From Pseudomonadota bacterium (GTDB taxonomy: Bacteria; Desulfobacterota; Anaeroferrophillalia; Anaeroferrophillales; Tharpellaceae), in NCBI GenBank assembly GCA_015486445.1, contig WFRT01000155.1:1-6386 (forward strand): a stretch of 6,386 nucleotides of DNA. The letters are read 5' to 3'. The notes under the pieces were generated by a model. That model did not search any database. It had not been told where the DNA came from and saw only the letters and a list, made by a program, of their open reading frames with translations. The translations under genes and the position numbers were made by a program. Shown piece by piece: positions 1 to 6,041 of the stretch (positions within the stretch are counted from its first letter, which is position 1; the number at the start of each line of letters is the position of its first letter).

Positions 1-596
1 ATACAGTCGAGACAGCAGGGATCCTTTCCATCTTTCTTGACATTATACAACCGCTTGCTGGGATCAACCGGCACGTAACTATACAGATACGGCGAACCGT
101 CAGTGCAGATGTTCGGACAGATTTCGGTATCGGAGATATCGGCGTACGTCAGCACGCTGGCGACCAGCCCGCTTTTACCGGTAGCATCTGTACAGGAATC
201 CTGGTAATCACAGTCGTCCGGGTCACTAAAGTTTCTGTCAGTAAAGTAGACACCTTTCTGGGGCTCGAGAATCTCGACCCGGAAACCGTAGCTGGCGCTG
301 GTCTCCCAGATAGGGTTAAGGGGATCATAATCGGGGCAGTCACAGACCTTCATGACGATGAAGCGCTGGCCTGAGGTGCAGTACCCGTCCATGTTCTCAA
401 AGTCGAAAGTCGGACATTCGGGGCATGTCGGGGCCTCCTGCGCTGGATTACTACAGGAGTAATCGCTAACAAGATGCAGATCCCAATTCCATTCCTTACA
501 AATCTGCTTGCAGGGGCTGTCAGCGCTGAAGCCCACCGCCGCGGTCGCAAGCATGAAGAGTGCGGCCAGCAACAAAATTAAACTACTTTTCCTCAT
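1..596 (-). CDS. Exported cysteine-rich protein, C-terminus cut off by window edge
   Basis: The gene opens with ATG at 594-596 and stays open for 198 codons to the left edge, so its stop is outside the window. GGAGG lies seven bases before the ATG. Residues 1-25 look like a Sec signal peptide: MRK, a hydrophobic stretch (residues 6-17), then small residues and likely cleavage between 20 and 25. The remainder is acidic and holds 15 cysteines (29, 33, 48, 58, 61, 73, 85, 87, 129, 135, 160, 164, 194, 195, 198), with CxxxC, CxxC and CxC spacings. There is no CxxCH, so it is not a c-type cytochrome in the visible part. No transmembrane segment follows the signal. I do not recognise the family. The cysteines probably form disulfides or bind metal outside the cytoplasm. 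Base composition is visibly less GC-rich than the T2SS genes. It sits 453 bp downstream of gspD with its own promoter candidate, so it is probably a separate unit. It could be a T2SS substrate, but nothing in the sequence proves that. Confidence 0.85.
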   Translation of the reverse strand, partial: MRKSSLILLLAALFMLATAAVGFSADSPCKQICKEWNWDLHLVSDYSCSNPAQEAPTCPECPTFDFENMDGYCTSGQRFIVMKVCDCPDYDPLNPIWETSASYGFRVEILEPQKGVYFTDRNFSDPDDCDYQDSCTDATGKSGLVASVLTYADISDTEICPNICTDGSPYLYSYVPVDPSKRLYNVKKDGKDPCCLDC

Positions 597-678
597 CTGT
601 TTCCTCCATTGTTTGTGGTTGATTTACCTACATAAAGTATTACAACAGGCAAAATCATTTGATAACAGGTTAACAATA

Positions 679-728
679 ACAACAAAACCTTCTTAAACTG
701 AGAAACATTAAAGCGTTACAACAAAACC
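679..728. repeat. 11-bp direct repeat pair, 39 bp apart
   Basis: ACAACAAAACC occurs at 679-689 and again at 718-728. A related, less exact copy (ACAACAGGCAAAA) begins at 642. The minus-strand reading is GGTTTTGTTGT. The copies lie in the AT-rich stretch before the cysteine-rich gene, where a regulator could bind, but the simple A/C-rich composition also allows chance similarity. Confidence 0.4.
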
Positions 729-739
729 AAAACGTTTCT
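701..739 (-). other. Inverted repeat, 9-bp arms, in leader of cysteine-rich gene
   Basis: On the plus strand AGAAACATT (701-709) faces AACGTTTCT (731-739), giving a nine-pair stem with one G-U pair in RNA and a 21-base loop. It directly adjoins the GC-rich hairpin at 740-756. Its loop contains one copy of the 11-bp repeat. It may be a fold in the leader RNA or a protein-binding site; its function is unknown. Confidence 0.4.
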
Positions 740-925
740 GGGGCGATCCGCACCCCGCGACACCAACCTTCAGATTTTCCTGAGCTTTAACCCCACCTCC
801 TTTCACCTGTCCCTCATAAGCCACATCCGGCGGAAATCGCTGGAGCTAACAGCTCGGAGGGTCTTCGGGTCAGCCAGCGGGCCGTTTGGCATCACCCAGC
901 TACCGACTATTGAACGATTATAGAA
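735..925 (-). other. Possible structured leader RNA or small RNA
   Basis: This is the stretch between the predicted start of transcription (about 925) and the hairpin at 740-756. It contains a five-pair hairpin with a three-base loop (GAGCT/AGCTC, 843-855), nested in a wider pairing of CGCTG (838-842) with CAGCG (875-879). CCCTCC next to that hairpin could alternatively pair with the GGAGG near 796-800. GGG-UGAUG-CC (around 888-898) can pair with GGC-UGA-CCC (around 867-875). I could not match it to any known riboswitch class. It overlaps the small ORF at 803-931, and the two readings compete. Confidence 0.3.
740..756 (-). terminator. Small GC-rich hairpin, possible attenuator or weak terminator
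   Basis: In the minus-strand RNA, GGGGUGCG, a GAU loop and CGCCCC fold into two three-pair GC helices separated by a bulged U. A U-rich but interrupted stretch (UUUUGGUUUUGUUGU) follows after seven bases. This is not a textbook intrinsic terminator. If it works, transcripts from the promoter at 932-959 would end as an RNA of roughly 190 nt before the cysteine-rich gene; if not, it is a leader hairpin. Confidence 0.25.
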
Positions 926-931
926 CGGCAT
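803..931 (-). CDS. Small ORF, 42 codons, unknown
   Basis: ATG at 929-931, stop TGA at 803-805. It encodes a basic 42-residue peptide starting MPFYNRSIVG and ending RRMWLMRDR, with no signal peptide or membrane segment. GGAGG lies nine bases before the ATG, a good ribosome-binding distance. The same bases sit in the spacer of a near-consensus sigma70 promoter, whose predicted transcript would start near 925, inside the ORF. Translation from this ATG would therefore require RNA entering from upstream, such as read-through from gspD. The ORF may be real, or it may be a chance reading of a structured leader: its sequence also contains a hairpin at 843-855. I do not recognise the peptide. Confidence 0.3.
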   Translation of the reverse strand: MPFYNRSIVGSWVMPNGPLADPKTLRAVSSSDFRRMWLMRDR

Positions 932-959
932 ACTATACGACCTCCATTTTATTTGTCAA
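932..959 (-). promoter_or_regulatory. Sigma70-type promoter for the cysteine-rich gene or leader RNA
   Basis: The minus strand reads TTGACA (954-959, perfect -35), a 16-bp spacer, then TATAGT (932-937, five of six -10 bases). An A/T-rich stretch like an UP element lies just upstream (about 970-1000). Predicted start is near 925, leaving a leader of about 330 nt before the ATG at 596. It is the best promoter match I found in the window and lies directly after the gspD terminator candidate, which fits a separate transcription unit. Confidence 0.65.
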
Positions 960-1000
960 GCTCTTTTTGCCGAATTTATTAAGAAAATTTAAGCATAGAG

Positions 1001-1025
1001 AAAAATTTTTCCCGTGGCCACGCCA
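1001..1025 (-). terminator. Weak terminator candidate after gspD
   Basis: Beginning 24 bases after the gspD stop, the minus-strand RNA has a short hairpin (UGGC, GUG, GCCA; 1015-1025), then CGGGAAAAA and a run of five U (1001-1005). The stem is only four pairs and the U run is some nine bases from it. An alternative is pairing of A5 with U5. It marks the likely end of the operon, but termination may be incomplete or Rho-dependent. Confidence 0.3.
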
Positions 1026-1049
1026 TAACGAGGCCGCTTCTCGGGGGAA

Positions 1050-3296
1050 TCACTGATACATTTTCTTGATCTCGTCGAGCCGGTTGAGAAACGGCCGGCT
1101 CACGAAAACCGCGTCATCCTCGTGCAGGATGACGTGCGGAGTGATGAAGAACATCAGCTCGACGCTGTGGAATTCCTTGGCCTGGTAGCCGAAAAGCAGG
1201 CGCAGGCCGGGCACCCGGGCAACCCAGGGAACCCCGGTGTAACCGTCGCTGTCGGACTGCATGATAAGCCCGCCGATGACGATGGTCTGGCCGTCGGCCG
1301 CCGAGAGCACCGAATCGGCGACCCGCTGGGCGAAAATCGGGGAGTTGATCCCCTCCACGACTTTCTTGGAGATCTGGCTGACCTCCTGGGTAAGCTCCAT
1401 CCGCACCATGCCGTTGTCGTTGATATGGGGGGTGACGGTCAGGATGATCCCGGTATTGCGGTACTGGATGGTGGTATCGGTGGTCTCGGCCGTCGAGCCG
1501 GCGTCGGTGGTCCGGTAGCTCGAGGTCACGGTCGGCACGTCCTCGCCGACCTCGATCCGGGCCGCCTGGCCGTCGGAGGCCAGGATCTGCGGCGCCGACA
1601 GGATATTGACCTTGTTTTCGTCGGCCATCGCCTTGATGACCGCCTTGAAACGCTCCGAGTTGTAGACCAGGAACTTGAAACCCGAACCGATGTTGGTCTC
1701 GCCGCTGCCGTTGATCAGGCCGAGACCGGAATCGACGCCGATCAGGCCGCTGGCCCCGGTGCCGGCGATGCCTTTCATCAGGTAGCTCCACTCGATCCCG
1801 AGCTTGTTGGTCTGGTCGAGCTTGACCTCGGCGATGGTCACCTCGATCAGGACCTGCTTGGGATAGATGTCGAGCTTGTCGATGACCGGCTTGATCTTGC
1901 GGTAGTCGTTGGGCGAGGCCTTGATGAGGATCGAATTGGTGGTGTCGTCGACAATGAAGGTGACCTCGCCCTCGAGGGTGCCGCTGACGGCGCTGGCCGA
2001 TTTCCGCTTGAGGCGATCCTTCTTGCGCCGGTTCTGGAGCTGATTGTCGAGAATGATCTTGCCGAGGGGCTCGGGTTTGTTGTCGTCTTTTTTGGCCTGG
2101 GGTTTCTTGCCGCCGGCAAACAGCCCCTCCAAAACCGCGGCGATGTCCTTGGCCACTCCGTTCTGAATGTAGTGGACGAAGATATCCTGGTTGGTTGAAT
2201 CCTCGGCCAGGGTCGGCACCTCGCGGTCCAGTTCGGCGACCCATTCATCGACTAAGGCGATGGTTTCGGCATTGCGCGACAGGGCGAGAACGATATTGGC
2301 CCGGGGCAGGGAGAGGAAGCTTACCGAGGCGTTCACGCTCGACCCCTTGCCGGCGGCCAGGCCGTACATCTGGGCCAGCTTCTGCAGGTCTTTGACCATG
2401 TCGGCGGCGCTGACGAACTTCAATATGTAAACCCTCTGCTCGAGACCGGCAAAGACGCTGACGTCGAACAGGATTTTCAGGCGGGCGACCTTGTCGAGCA
2501 CATGGCTGTAGTCGGAGATCAGCAGGATGCCGCTCGGATCGTGCACGTAAACCTGGGCCCCCTTGCTCAGGTAGGGCTTGATGATATTGACGAACTGGGC
2601 CCCGGGCAGGTAGTCGAGGCGAAAGGCCCGGATCACCTTGCCCCGGCGGCTGCCGTTATCGCCGGGCAGCAGCAGCTCGCCGGCTTCGGCCGCCGCCGGC
2701 AGGCTCGACTGGGGCATGATTTCCCACACCGGACCGCGCTTGACCATGGCGGCCCCGTTCATCCGCAAAACCCCGCGCAGCAGTTCGAAAATCTCGGCCC
2801 GGTTGAGTTCGGCGTTGACCTCTAAGGTAACCTTGCCGCCAACCCCCTGAAGAATCGAGTAGTTCTCCTTGAGGATATCCATGAACATCCGCACGACCTC
2901 GATCAGGTCGGCGTCGTCGAAATTGAGGCTGACCGGTTCCCGGCCCTTGATTTCAGCCTTGATCTTGGCCCCGGCCACGGCTTGCCGGCCGGCCGCCCCG
3001 GAGGAAAACTTCTTCAGGCGGTGGTTGAAATCCTGCTCCTGGTGTTCCAGCTTGGCCAGCAGCTCCTGGTCGGCTTCGCCGGCCTTAGCCTCCTCCGGCG
3101 CCGGGTTGCCAAGACGGGACTGGGCCGCCGCCTTGTCGACCTGGCCGGGGGACGGGCGGCCTTCGAGATAGCCGCCCGGAGACTGCGCCTGGCTGCGGAT
3201 TGTCGGCCGCAGCCAGGTGCAGGAAGCCAGAAAAAAGACACAGCAGACCACCCCGCCAAGAGAGTAAAGCAAAGTTTTCAGTTTGATCTCCACCAT
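1050..3296 (-). CDS. gspD: Type II secretion outer-membrane secretin, lipoprotein type
   Basis: GspD forms the multimeric outer-membrane channel through which folded exoproteins leave. The 748-residue product is of normal length. Residues 1-25 are a lipoprotein signal ending in the lipobox LASC, with Cys26 as the lipidation site. A hydrophilic linker follows, then N0 (about 118-195), N1 (220-285), N2 (287-360), N3 (370-482) and the secretin beta-barrel (483-724), with conserved segments VPTVTSS (587-593) and VPGLRLLFG (695-703). The tail after the barrel is only about 24 residues, so no pilotin-binding S-domain is evident. N3 carries a charged insertion rich in Lys and Arg (about 397-435). 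No AMIN domain is present, which argues against a PilQ. The start at 3296 was chosen because GAGG lies six bases before it; ATG at 3299 or TTG at 3308 are possible. It is last in the operon, 43 bp after gspC. Confidence 0.93.
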   Translation of the reverse strand: MVEIKLKTLLYSLGGVVCCVFFLASCTWLRPTIRSQAQSPGGYLEGRPSPGQVDKAAAQSRLGNPAPEEAKAGEADQELLAKLEHQEQDFNHRLKKFSSGAAGRQAVAGAKIKAEIKGREPVSLNFDDADLIEVVRMFMDILKENYSILQGVGGKVTLEVNAELNRAEIFELLRGVLRMNGAAMVKRGPVWEIMPQSSLPAAAEAGELLLPGDNGSRRGKVIRAFRLDYLPGAQFVNIIKPYLSKGAQVYVHDPSGILLISDYSHVLDKVARLKILFDVSVFAGLEQRVYILKFVSAADMVKDLQKLAQMYGLAAGKGSSVNASVSFLSLPRANIVLALSRNAETIALVDEWVAELDREVPTLAEDSTNQDIFVHYIQNGVAKDIAAVLEGLFAGGKKPQAKKDDNKPEPLGKIILDNQLQNRRKKDRLKRKSASAVSGTLEGEVTFIVDDTTNSILIKASPNDYRKIKPVIDKLDIYPKQVLIEVTIAEVKLDQTNKLGIEWSYLMKGIAGTGASGLIGVDSGLGLINGSGETNIGSGFKFLVYNSERFKAVIKAMADENKVNILSAPQILASDGQAARIEVGEDVPTVTSSYRTTDAGSTAETTDTTIQYRNTGIILTVTPHINDNGMVRMELTQEVSQISKKVVEGINSPIFAQRVADSVLSAADGQTIVIGGLIMQSDSDGYTGVPWVARVPGLRLLFGYQAKEFHSVELMFFITPHVILHEDDAVFVSRPFLNRLDEIKKMYQ

Positions 3297-3315
3297 CATT
3301 CCCCTCAATCGTCAT

Positions 3316-3329
3316 CCGGCGCCGGCCGG
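3316..3329 (-). other. GC hairpin between gspC and gspD
   Basis: CCGGC (3316-3320) and GCCGG (3325-3329) flank a four-base loop, giving a compact five-pair GC stem in the short gspC-gspD gap, about ten bases before the gspD ribosome-binding site. It could stabilise the gspD end of a processed message or hinder ribosome entry. The region is GC-rich, so it may also be incidental. Confidence 0.3.
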
Positions 3330-3339
3330 AAACCCTTTC

Positions 3340-4161
3340 TCATTTCTTGACCCGCCGGTAAACCGGGCCGAACGGGGTGCTGAATTTTTTCAAGACCCCC
3401 TGCTCGACCAGGGCATCTTTCTTGGCGGCCGGAAGCTTGCGGATCGCCGCGGAAGAGATGCCCCGGGCCGCAGGAGAGGTCCCGGCCCGGGCCGCGGGAG
3501 CGGCAGTCGGCATCGGGGCCTTGGCCTGCTCAACGGTAATTTTCGGCTGGGCCGCGGCCACGGTCTTGATCGGCCGGCGGCGCTTGTTGTCGTAGAGACC
3601 GACCTCGAACTGCCGGTTGCGGCTGTCTTTTATGGTCACCTTGCGGGCTTCGACCTTGACCAGGGTGTAAACCAGGCCGTTCGGCCGGTTCTCGTCCCGG
3701 GCCTCCTCACCTTCGGCCAGGCGCCACGATTTGCGGCCCAGGCGGGTAAAGCGCAAAACCGCCTTTTTCCGCCCGCCGGCAATGTAGGTCCCATACAGAA
3801 TCACGTCCCGCCGGGTCGGAGCCGGCTTGGCTTCCTTGACCTCCTCGGTCTTTCCGGCCGGGGCTTCGGGCGTCGGCGGCTGCCAGGCCCGGCGGTCCGG
3901 AGAAAAGAGGTTTTTTTCGGCCGCCACGGCGTAGCGGCCGGCTCCGACCTTACTCTTTTCCAGCTTGGATTTAAGTTCCTTGATCGTCGCCTGGACCGCA
4001 GTTTGCGCCCCGGCCCCGCTCCCCAGGCGCAGGGTCTCAATCGGCCTTTCGGCATAGTGCAGGTAGGTGCGCCGGGCATTTACCAGGACTCCGAGCCCCA
4101 GGAAAAGAAAGAGCAGGGCCAGCCCGGCCCGGGATGTCGGCAGCCATTTCCGCATTTGCAT
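3340..4161 (-). CDS. gspC: Type II secretion inner-membrane protein GspC-like
   Basis: GspC links the inner-membrane platform to the secretin by binding the GspD N0 domain in the periplasm. The 273-residue product has a short cytoplasmic N-terminus, one transmembrane segment (about 12-28), a helical stretch (50-72), then a GspC homology region (about 80-192). That region shows NLFSPDR (84-90), the strand-rich DVILYGTYI (119-127), an AVLRF strand and VEARKVTIKD (170-179). An Ala/Pro-rich linker (about 201-235) follows, then a basic tail (KKFSTPFGPVYRRVKK, 258-273). There is no PDZ domain. The ATG at 4161 overlaps the gspM stop as TGATG, pointing to translational coupling; GTG at 4164 or ATG at 4155 are alternatives. 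A PilP-like name is possible, but the secretin partner and the homology region favour GspC. Confidence 0.8.
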   Translation of the reverse strand: MQMRKWLPTSRAGLALLFLFLGLGVLVNARRTYLHYAERPIETLRLGSGAGAQTAVQATIKELKSKLEKSKVGAGRYAVAAEKNLFSPDRRAWQPPTPEAPAGKTEEVKEAKPAPTRRDVILYGTYIAGGRKKAVLRFTRLGRKSWRLAEGEEARDENRPNGLVYTLVKVEARKVTIKDSRNRQFEVGLYDNKRRRPIKTVAAAQPKITVEQAKAPMPTAAPAARAGTSPAARGISSAAIRKLPAAKKDALVEQGVLKKFSTPFGPVYRRVKK

Positions 4162-4727
4162 CACATGGTCAGCGCGGTTACAACCGCGTTGAGATAGTAG
4201 AACCGCCGCTCGCGGCGGCTGATGGTTTTGACCTCGATCTCTTCAACAAAAACCAGCTTCTCGCTGTTGTGCACGGCGATCAGGAAATCGCGGATCGCAC
4301 CGATCTCGGCCCGGCAGCTCAGGCGCAGGGCCAGAATCTTGATCCCATCCTTCTTCCGGGCCGGCAGAAACTTGGTGGTGCGAACATCGACCTTGGCGGT
4401 GCCGGCCAGACCCTGGACCAGGTTCTGGAACTGGACCTCGGTCAGGGTCGGGGTCTCGCCTTTGACCAGGTAGCGGGTTTCCACCTCGCGGCGAAATTTC
4501 TTTAAGGCCTGGTCGAGTTCGACAAACTCCTGGCGGCGGGCCGCCAGACGGCTGTATTTCTGGTACTGCAGGGTCTTGAGCGTGATCTCCTCGTCCAGGG
4601 CCCGGTTGCGGTCCTGGTAGTAGCTCCAGCCGCTGCGCACCACGAGGATCAGGGCCAGGACGGCGGCGACCGCATAGAGAACCTCGCGGCGGCGGAGAAG
4701 ATTGAGCAGGGAGTTTTCTGTCGTCAT
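4161..4727 (-). CDS. gspM: Type II secretion inner-membrane protein GspM/PilO-like
   Basis: GspM is a small bitopic protein that pairs with GspL and stabilises the inner-membrane platform. The 188-residue product has a short cytoplasmic N-terminus, one transmembrane helix (about 15-33), a coiled-coil-like charged helix (38-85) and an alpha/beta periplasmic domain (about 90-188) typical of the ferredoxin-like fold of GspM and PilO. I chose ATG 4727 over the upstream in-frame start at 4766: it lies 4 bp after the gspL stop and has GGAG seven bases upstream, within the end of gspL, whereas 4766 would overlap gspL by 35 bp. It overlaps gspC by one base. Sequence identity within this family is low, so the call rests mainly on topology and context. 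Confidence 0.8.
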   Translation of the reverse strand: MTTENSLLNLLRRREVLYAVAAVLALILVVRSGWSYYQDRNRALDEEITLKTLQYQKYSRLAARRQEFVELDQALKKFRREVETRYLVKGETPTLTEVQFQNLVQGLAGTAKVDVRTTKFLPARKKDGIKILALRLSCRAEIGAIRDFLIAVHNSEKLVFVEEIEVKTISRRERRFYYLNAVVTALTM

Positions 4728-4731
4728 CCGC

Positions 4732-6018
4732 CTACTCCAGATCGACAACGATCTTGAAGGTTTCACTGCCGCCCCGCTTGACCACCGGAGAATCGAAATG
4801 AACCTCCTTGAAAAGCGGCGAGTTCTCCAGGGCCTTGACCACTGTGGTCGCCGACTTCGAGGTACCCTGGAGATAGATGCGCCGGTTCTTGACCGCCAGC
4901 GACCGCAGCCAGGCGTCCTGGGGGATGACCTCGGTCAGCTCCTTCAAGACATCGATCGTCCGGGCGTGTTCCCGGGCCAGCCGACCCAGGGCTTCGAAAC
5001 GCTCAATCAGTTCCCGGTTGCGCTGCCGGATGTCTTTCAGTTTTTCCGCCTCCCGGCGGGTCTCGGCCAGCCGGGTTTCAACCCGGGCCAGGTAGTGCCC
5101 CTTGCCGGCCACCACGGCCAGGGGCAGGCTCAACAGGGAGACAAGGAAAAAAGCCAGGGCCGCGGCTTCGAGTTTGAACCAGAGCCGGCGGCGCTTCATG
5201 ACCTCCGGTGAAATCAGATCGATGCTGTAGGGAAACTCGGCCCAGTTGAGATAGAAACTTTCCGGCAGGGAGGTAATTTCGACCGGCGCGGCCTCGGGCT
5301 TGAGCCGCACCAAAGCGGTTCGGACCGCGGGCGTGGTCGACCAGCAGAAAATCTTCTCGATGCTGGCTCCCCGATTTTCGGCCAGCGGCAGGCTGCGGGC
5401 CAGAAAAGATTCTGCGTCACGCTCCCCGGCCGGGCTGCCGTCCCAGGCCTGAAAAAGAATCTCGGTGCTGTCAAAGAGCAGCATCTCGCAGGCCTCTTCA
5501 CCGCCGGAAACATAAAGGCCGGGCTCGTTGACCATCCAGGCAAGGGGAAACAGGGCCGGGAAAACTGCCGTCAGGTTGAGGCCCGCGGCGGCAAAATCGG
5601 CCTTGTAACCGTCAACCCGCGCCCGTTCGGCCAGGGTCACGCAAACCGCCAGGCGATCATTCTCCTCACGGCAATAGCTGCGCCAGTAGAAGGTCTCGAG
5701 ATCGTCCGGCACGTGGCGCATCAGTTCATAACTGACGGCCTCTTCCAGGTTCTCCGCGGCCGCCAGCGGCAGGCTGCAATGGACCACGGTGAAAAGCTCC
5801 AGCGGCAGGCCCAAAAGCAGCAGATCATCGAGCCGGGGCCGGTGGTTGCGCTGCATCGCGGCCACCGCACCCCGCAAATCACCGGTCGGCCCCAGGGGGT
5901 ATTCCCGCTCCTCGACAATCCGAACCTTCCCGCCCAGGCTGCGGCGCAGGCGCAGAAAAGCGAGATGACGCTCGCGGACCAGCAACAACTTGGTCTCGGG
6001 CAGCCAGGGAAGGTTCAT
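4732..6018 (-). CDS. gspL: Type II secretion inner-membrane protein GspL-like (PilN-type C-terminus)
   Basis: GspL recruits the secretion ATPase GspE through its cytoplasmic domain and joins GspM in the inner membrane. The 428-residue product fits: an N-terminal domain of about 270 residues of the actin-like GspL/PilM type, a positively charged KRRRLWFK segment just before a single transmembrane helix (about 283-304), a charged coiled-coil-like stretch (308-350), and a PilN-like periplasmic domain (about 350-428) with IPQDAWLRSL, the strand IYLQG, and ALENSPLFKEVHF. It therefore combines what PilM and PilN supply separately in type IV pili. The ATG at 6018 has GGAG nine bases upstream. Its upstream border is a MITE-like element beginning at 6050, with about 31 bp between, so its native promoter or link to upstream genes may have been altered. 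Confidence 0.82.
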   Translation of the reverse strand: MNLPWLPETKLLLVRERHLAFLRLRRSLGGKVRIVEEREYPLGPTGDLRGAVAAMQRNHRPRLDDLLLLGLPLELFTVVHCSLPLAAAENLEEAVSYELMRHVPDDLETFYWRSYCREENDRLAVCVTLAERARVDGYKADFAAAGLNLTAVFPALFPLAWMVNEPGLYVSGGEEACEMLLFDSTEILFQAWDGSPAGERDAESFLARSLPLAENRGASIEKIFCWSTTPAVRTALVRLKPEAAPVEITSLPESFYLNWAEFPYSIDLISPEVMKRRRLWFKLEAAALAFFLVSLLSLPLAVVAGKGHYLARVETRLAETRREAEKLKDIRQRNRELIERFEALGRLAREHARTIDVLKELTEVIPQDAWLRSLAVKNRRIYLQGTSKSATTVVKALENSPLFKEVHFDSPVVKRGGSETFKIVVDLE

Positions 6019-6041
6019 CGAAAAAATCTCCGGAAAACTTA

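Noticed and set aside
149..550. Two short minus-strand ORFs (149-343, 350-550)
   Set aside because: They are in a different frame from the cysteine-rich gene at 1-596, which has a ribosome-binding site and a signal peptide and explains the region.
735..925. c-di-GMP (GEMM) riboswitch, suggested by a GGTAGCTGGGT segment
   Set aside because: The segment lies at the 5' rather than the 3' end, and the core motifs of the aptamer (such as GGGCAAACC and the GGACGCAAAG stretch) are missing.
1122..2198. Plus-strand ORF of 358 codons opposite gspD
   Set aside because: It is the antisense shadow of gspD, rich in Gly, Asp, Leu and Val with no domain or ribosome-binding site.
1114..2244. Long minus-strand ORF (376 codons) inside gspD
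   Set aside because: Its product is almost all Arg, Gly, Asp, Gln and Pro, the pattern of an out-of-frame reading of a GC-rich gene; gspD in the other frame has clear secretin domains.
3283..4197. Plus-strand ORF of 304 codons opposite gspC
   Set aside because: It is the antisense shadow of gspC with low-complexity Gly/Arg/Pro content; the opposite strand has the GspC homology region and fits the operon.
4728..4766. Upstream start at 4766 for gspM
   Set aside because: It adds 13 residues overlapping gspL and lacks the well-placed GGAG that serves the ATG at 4727.
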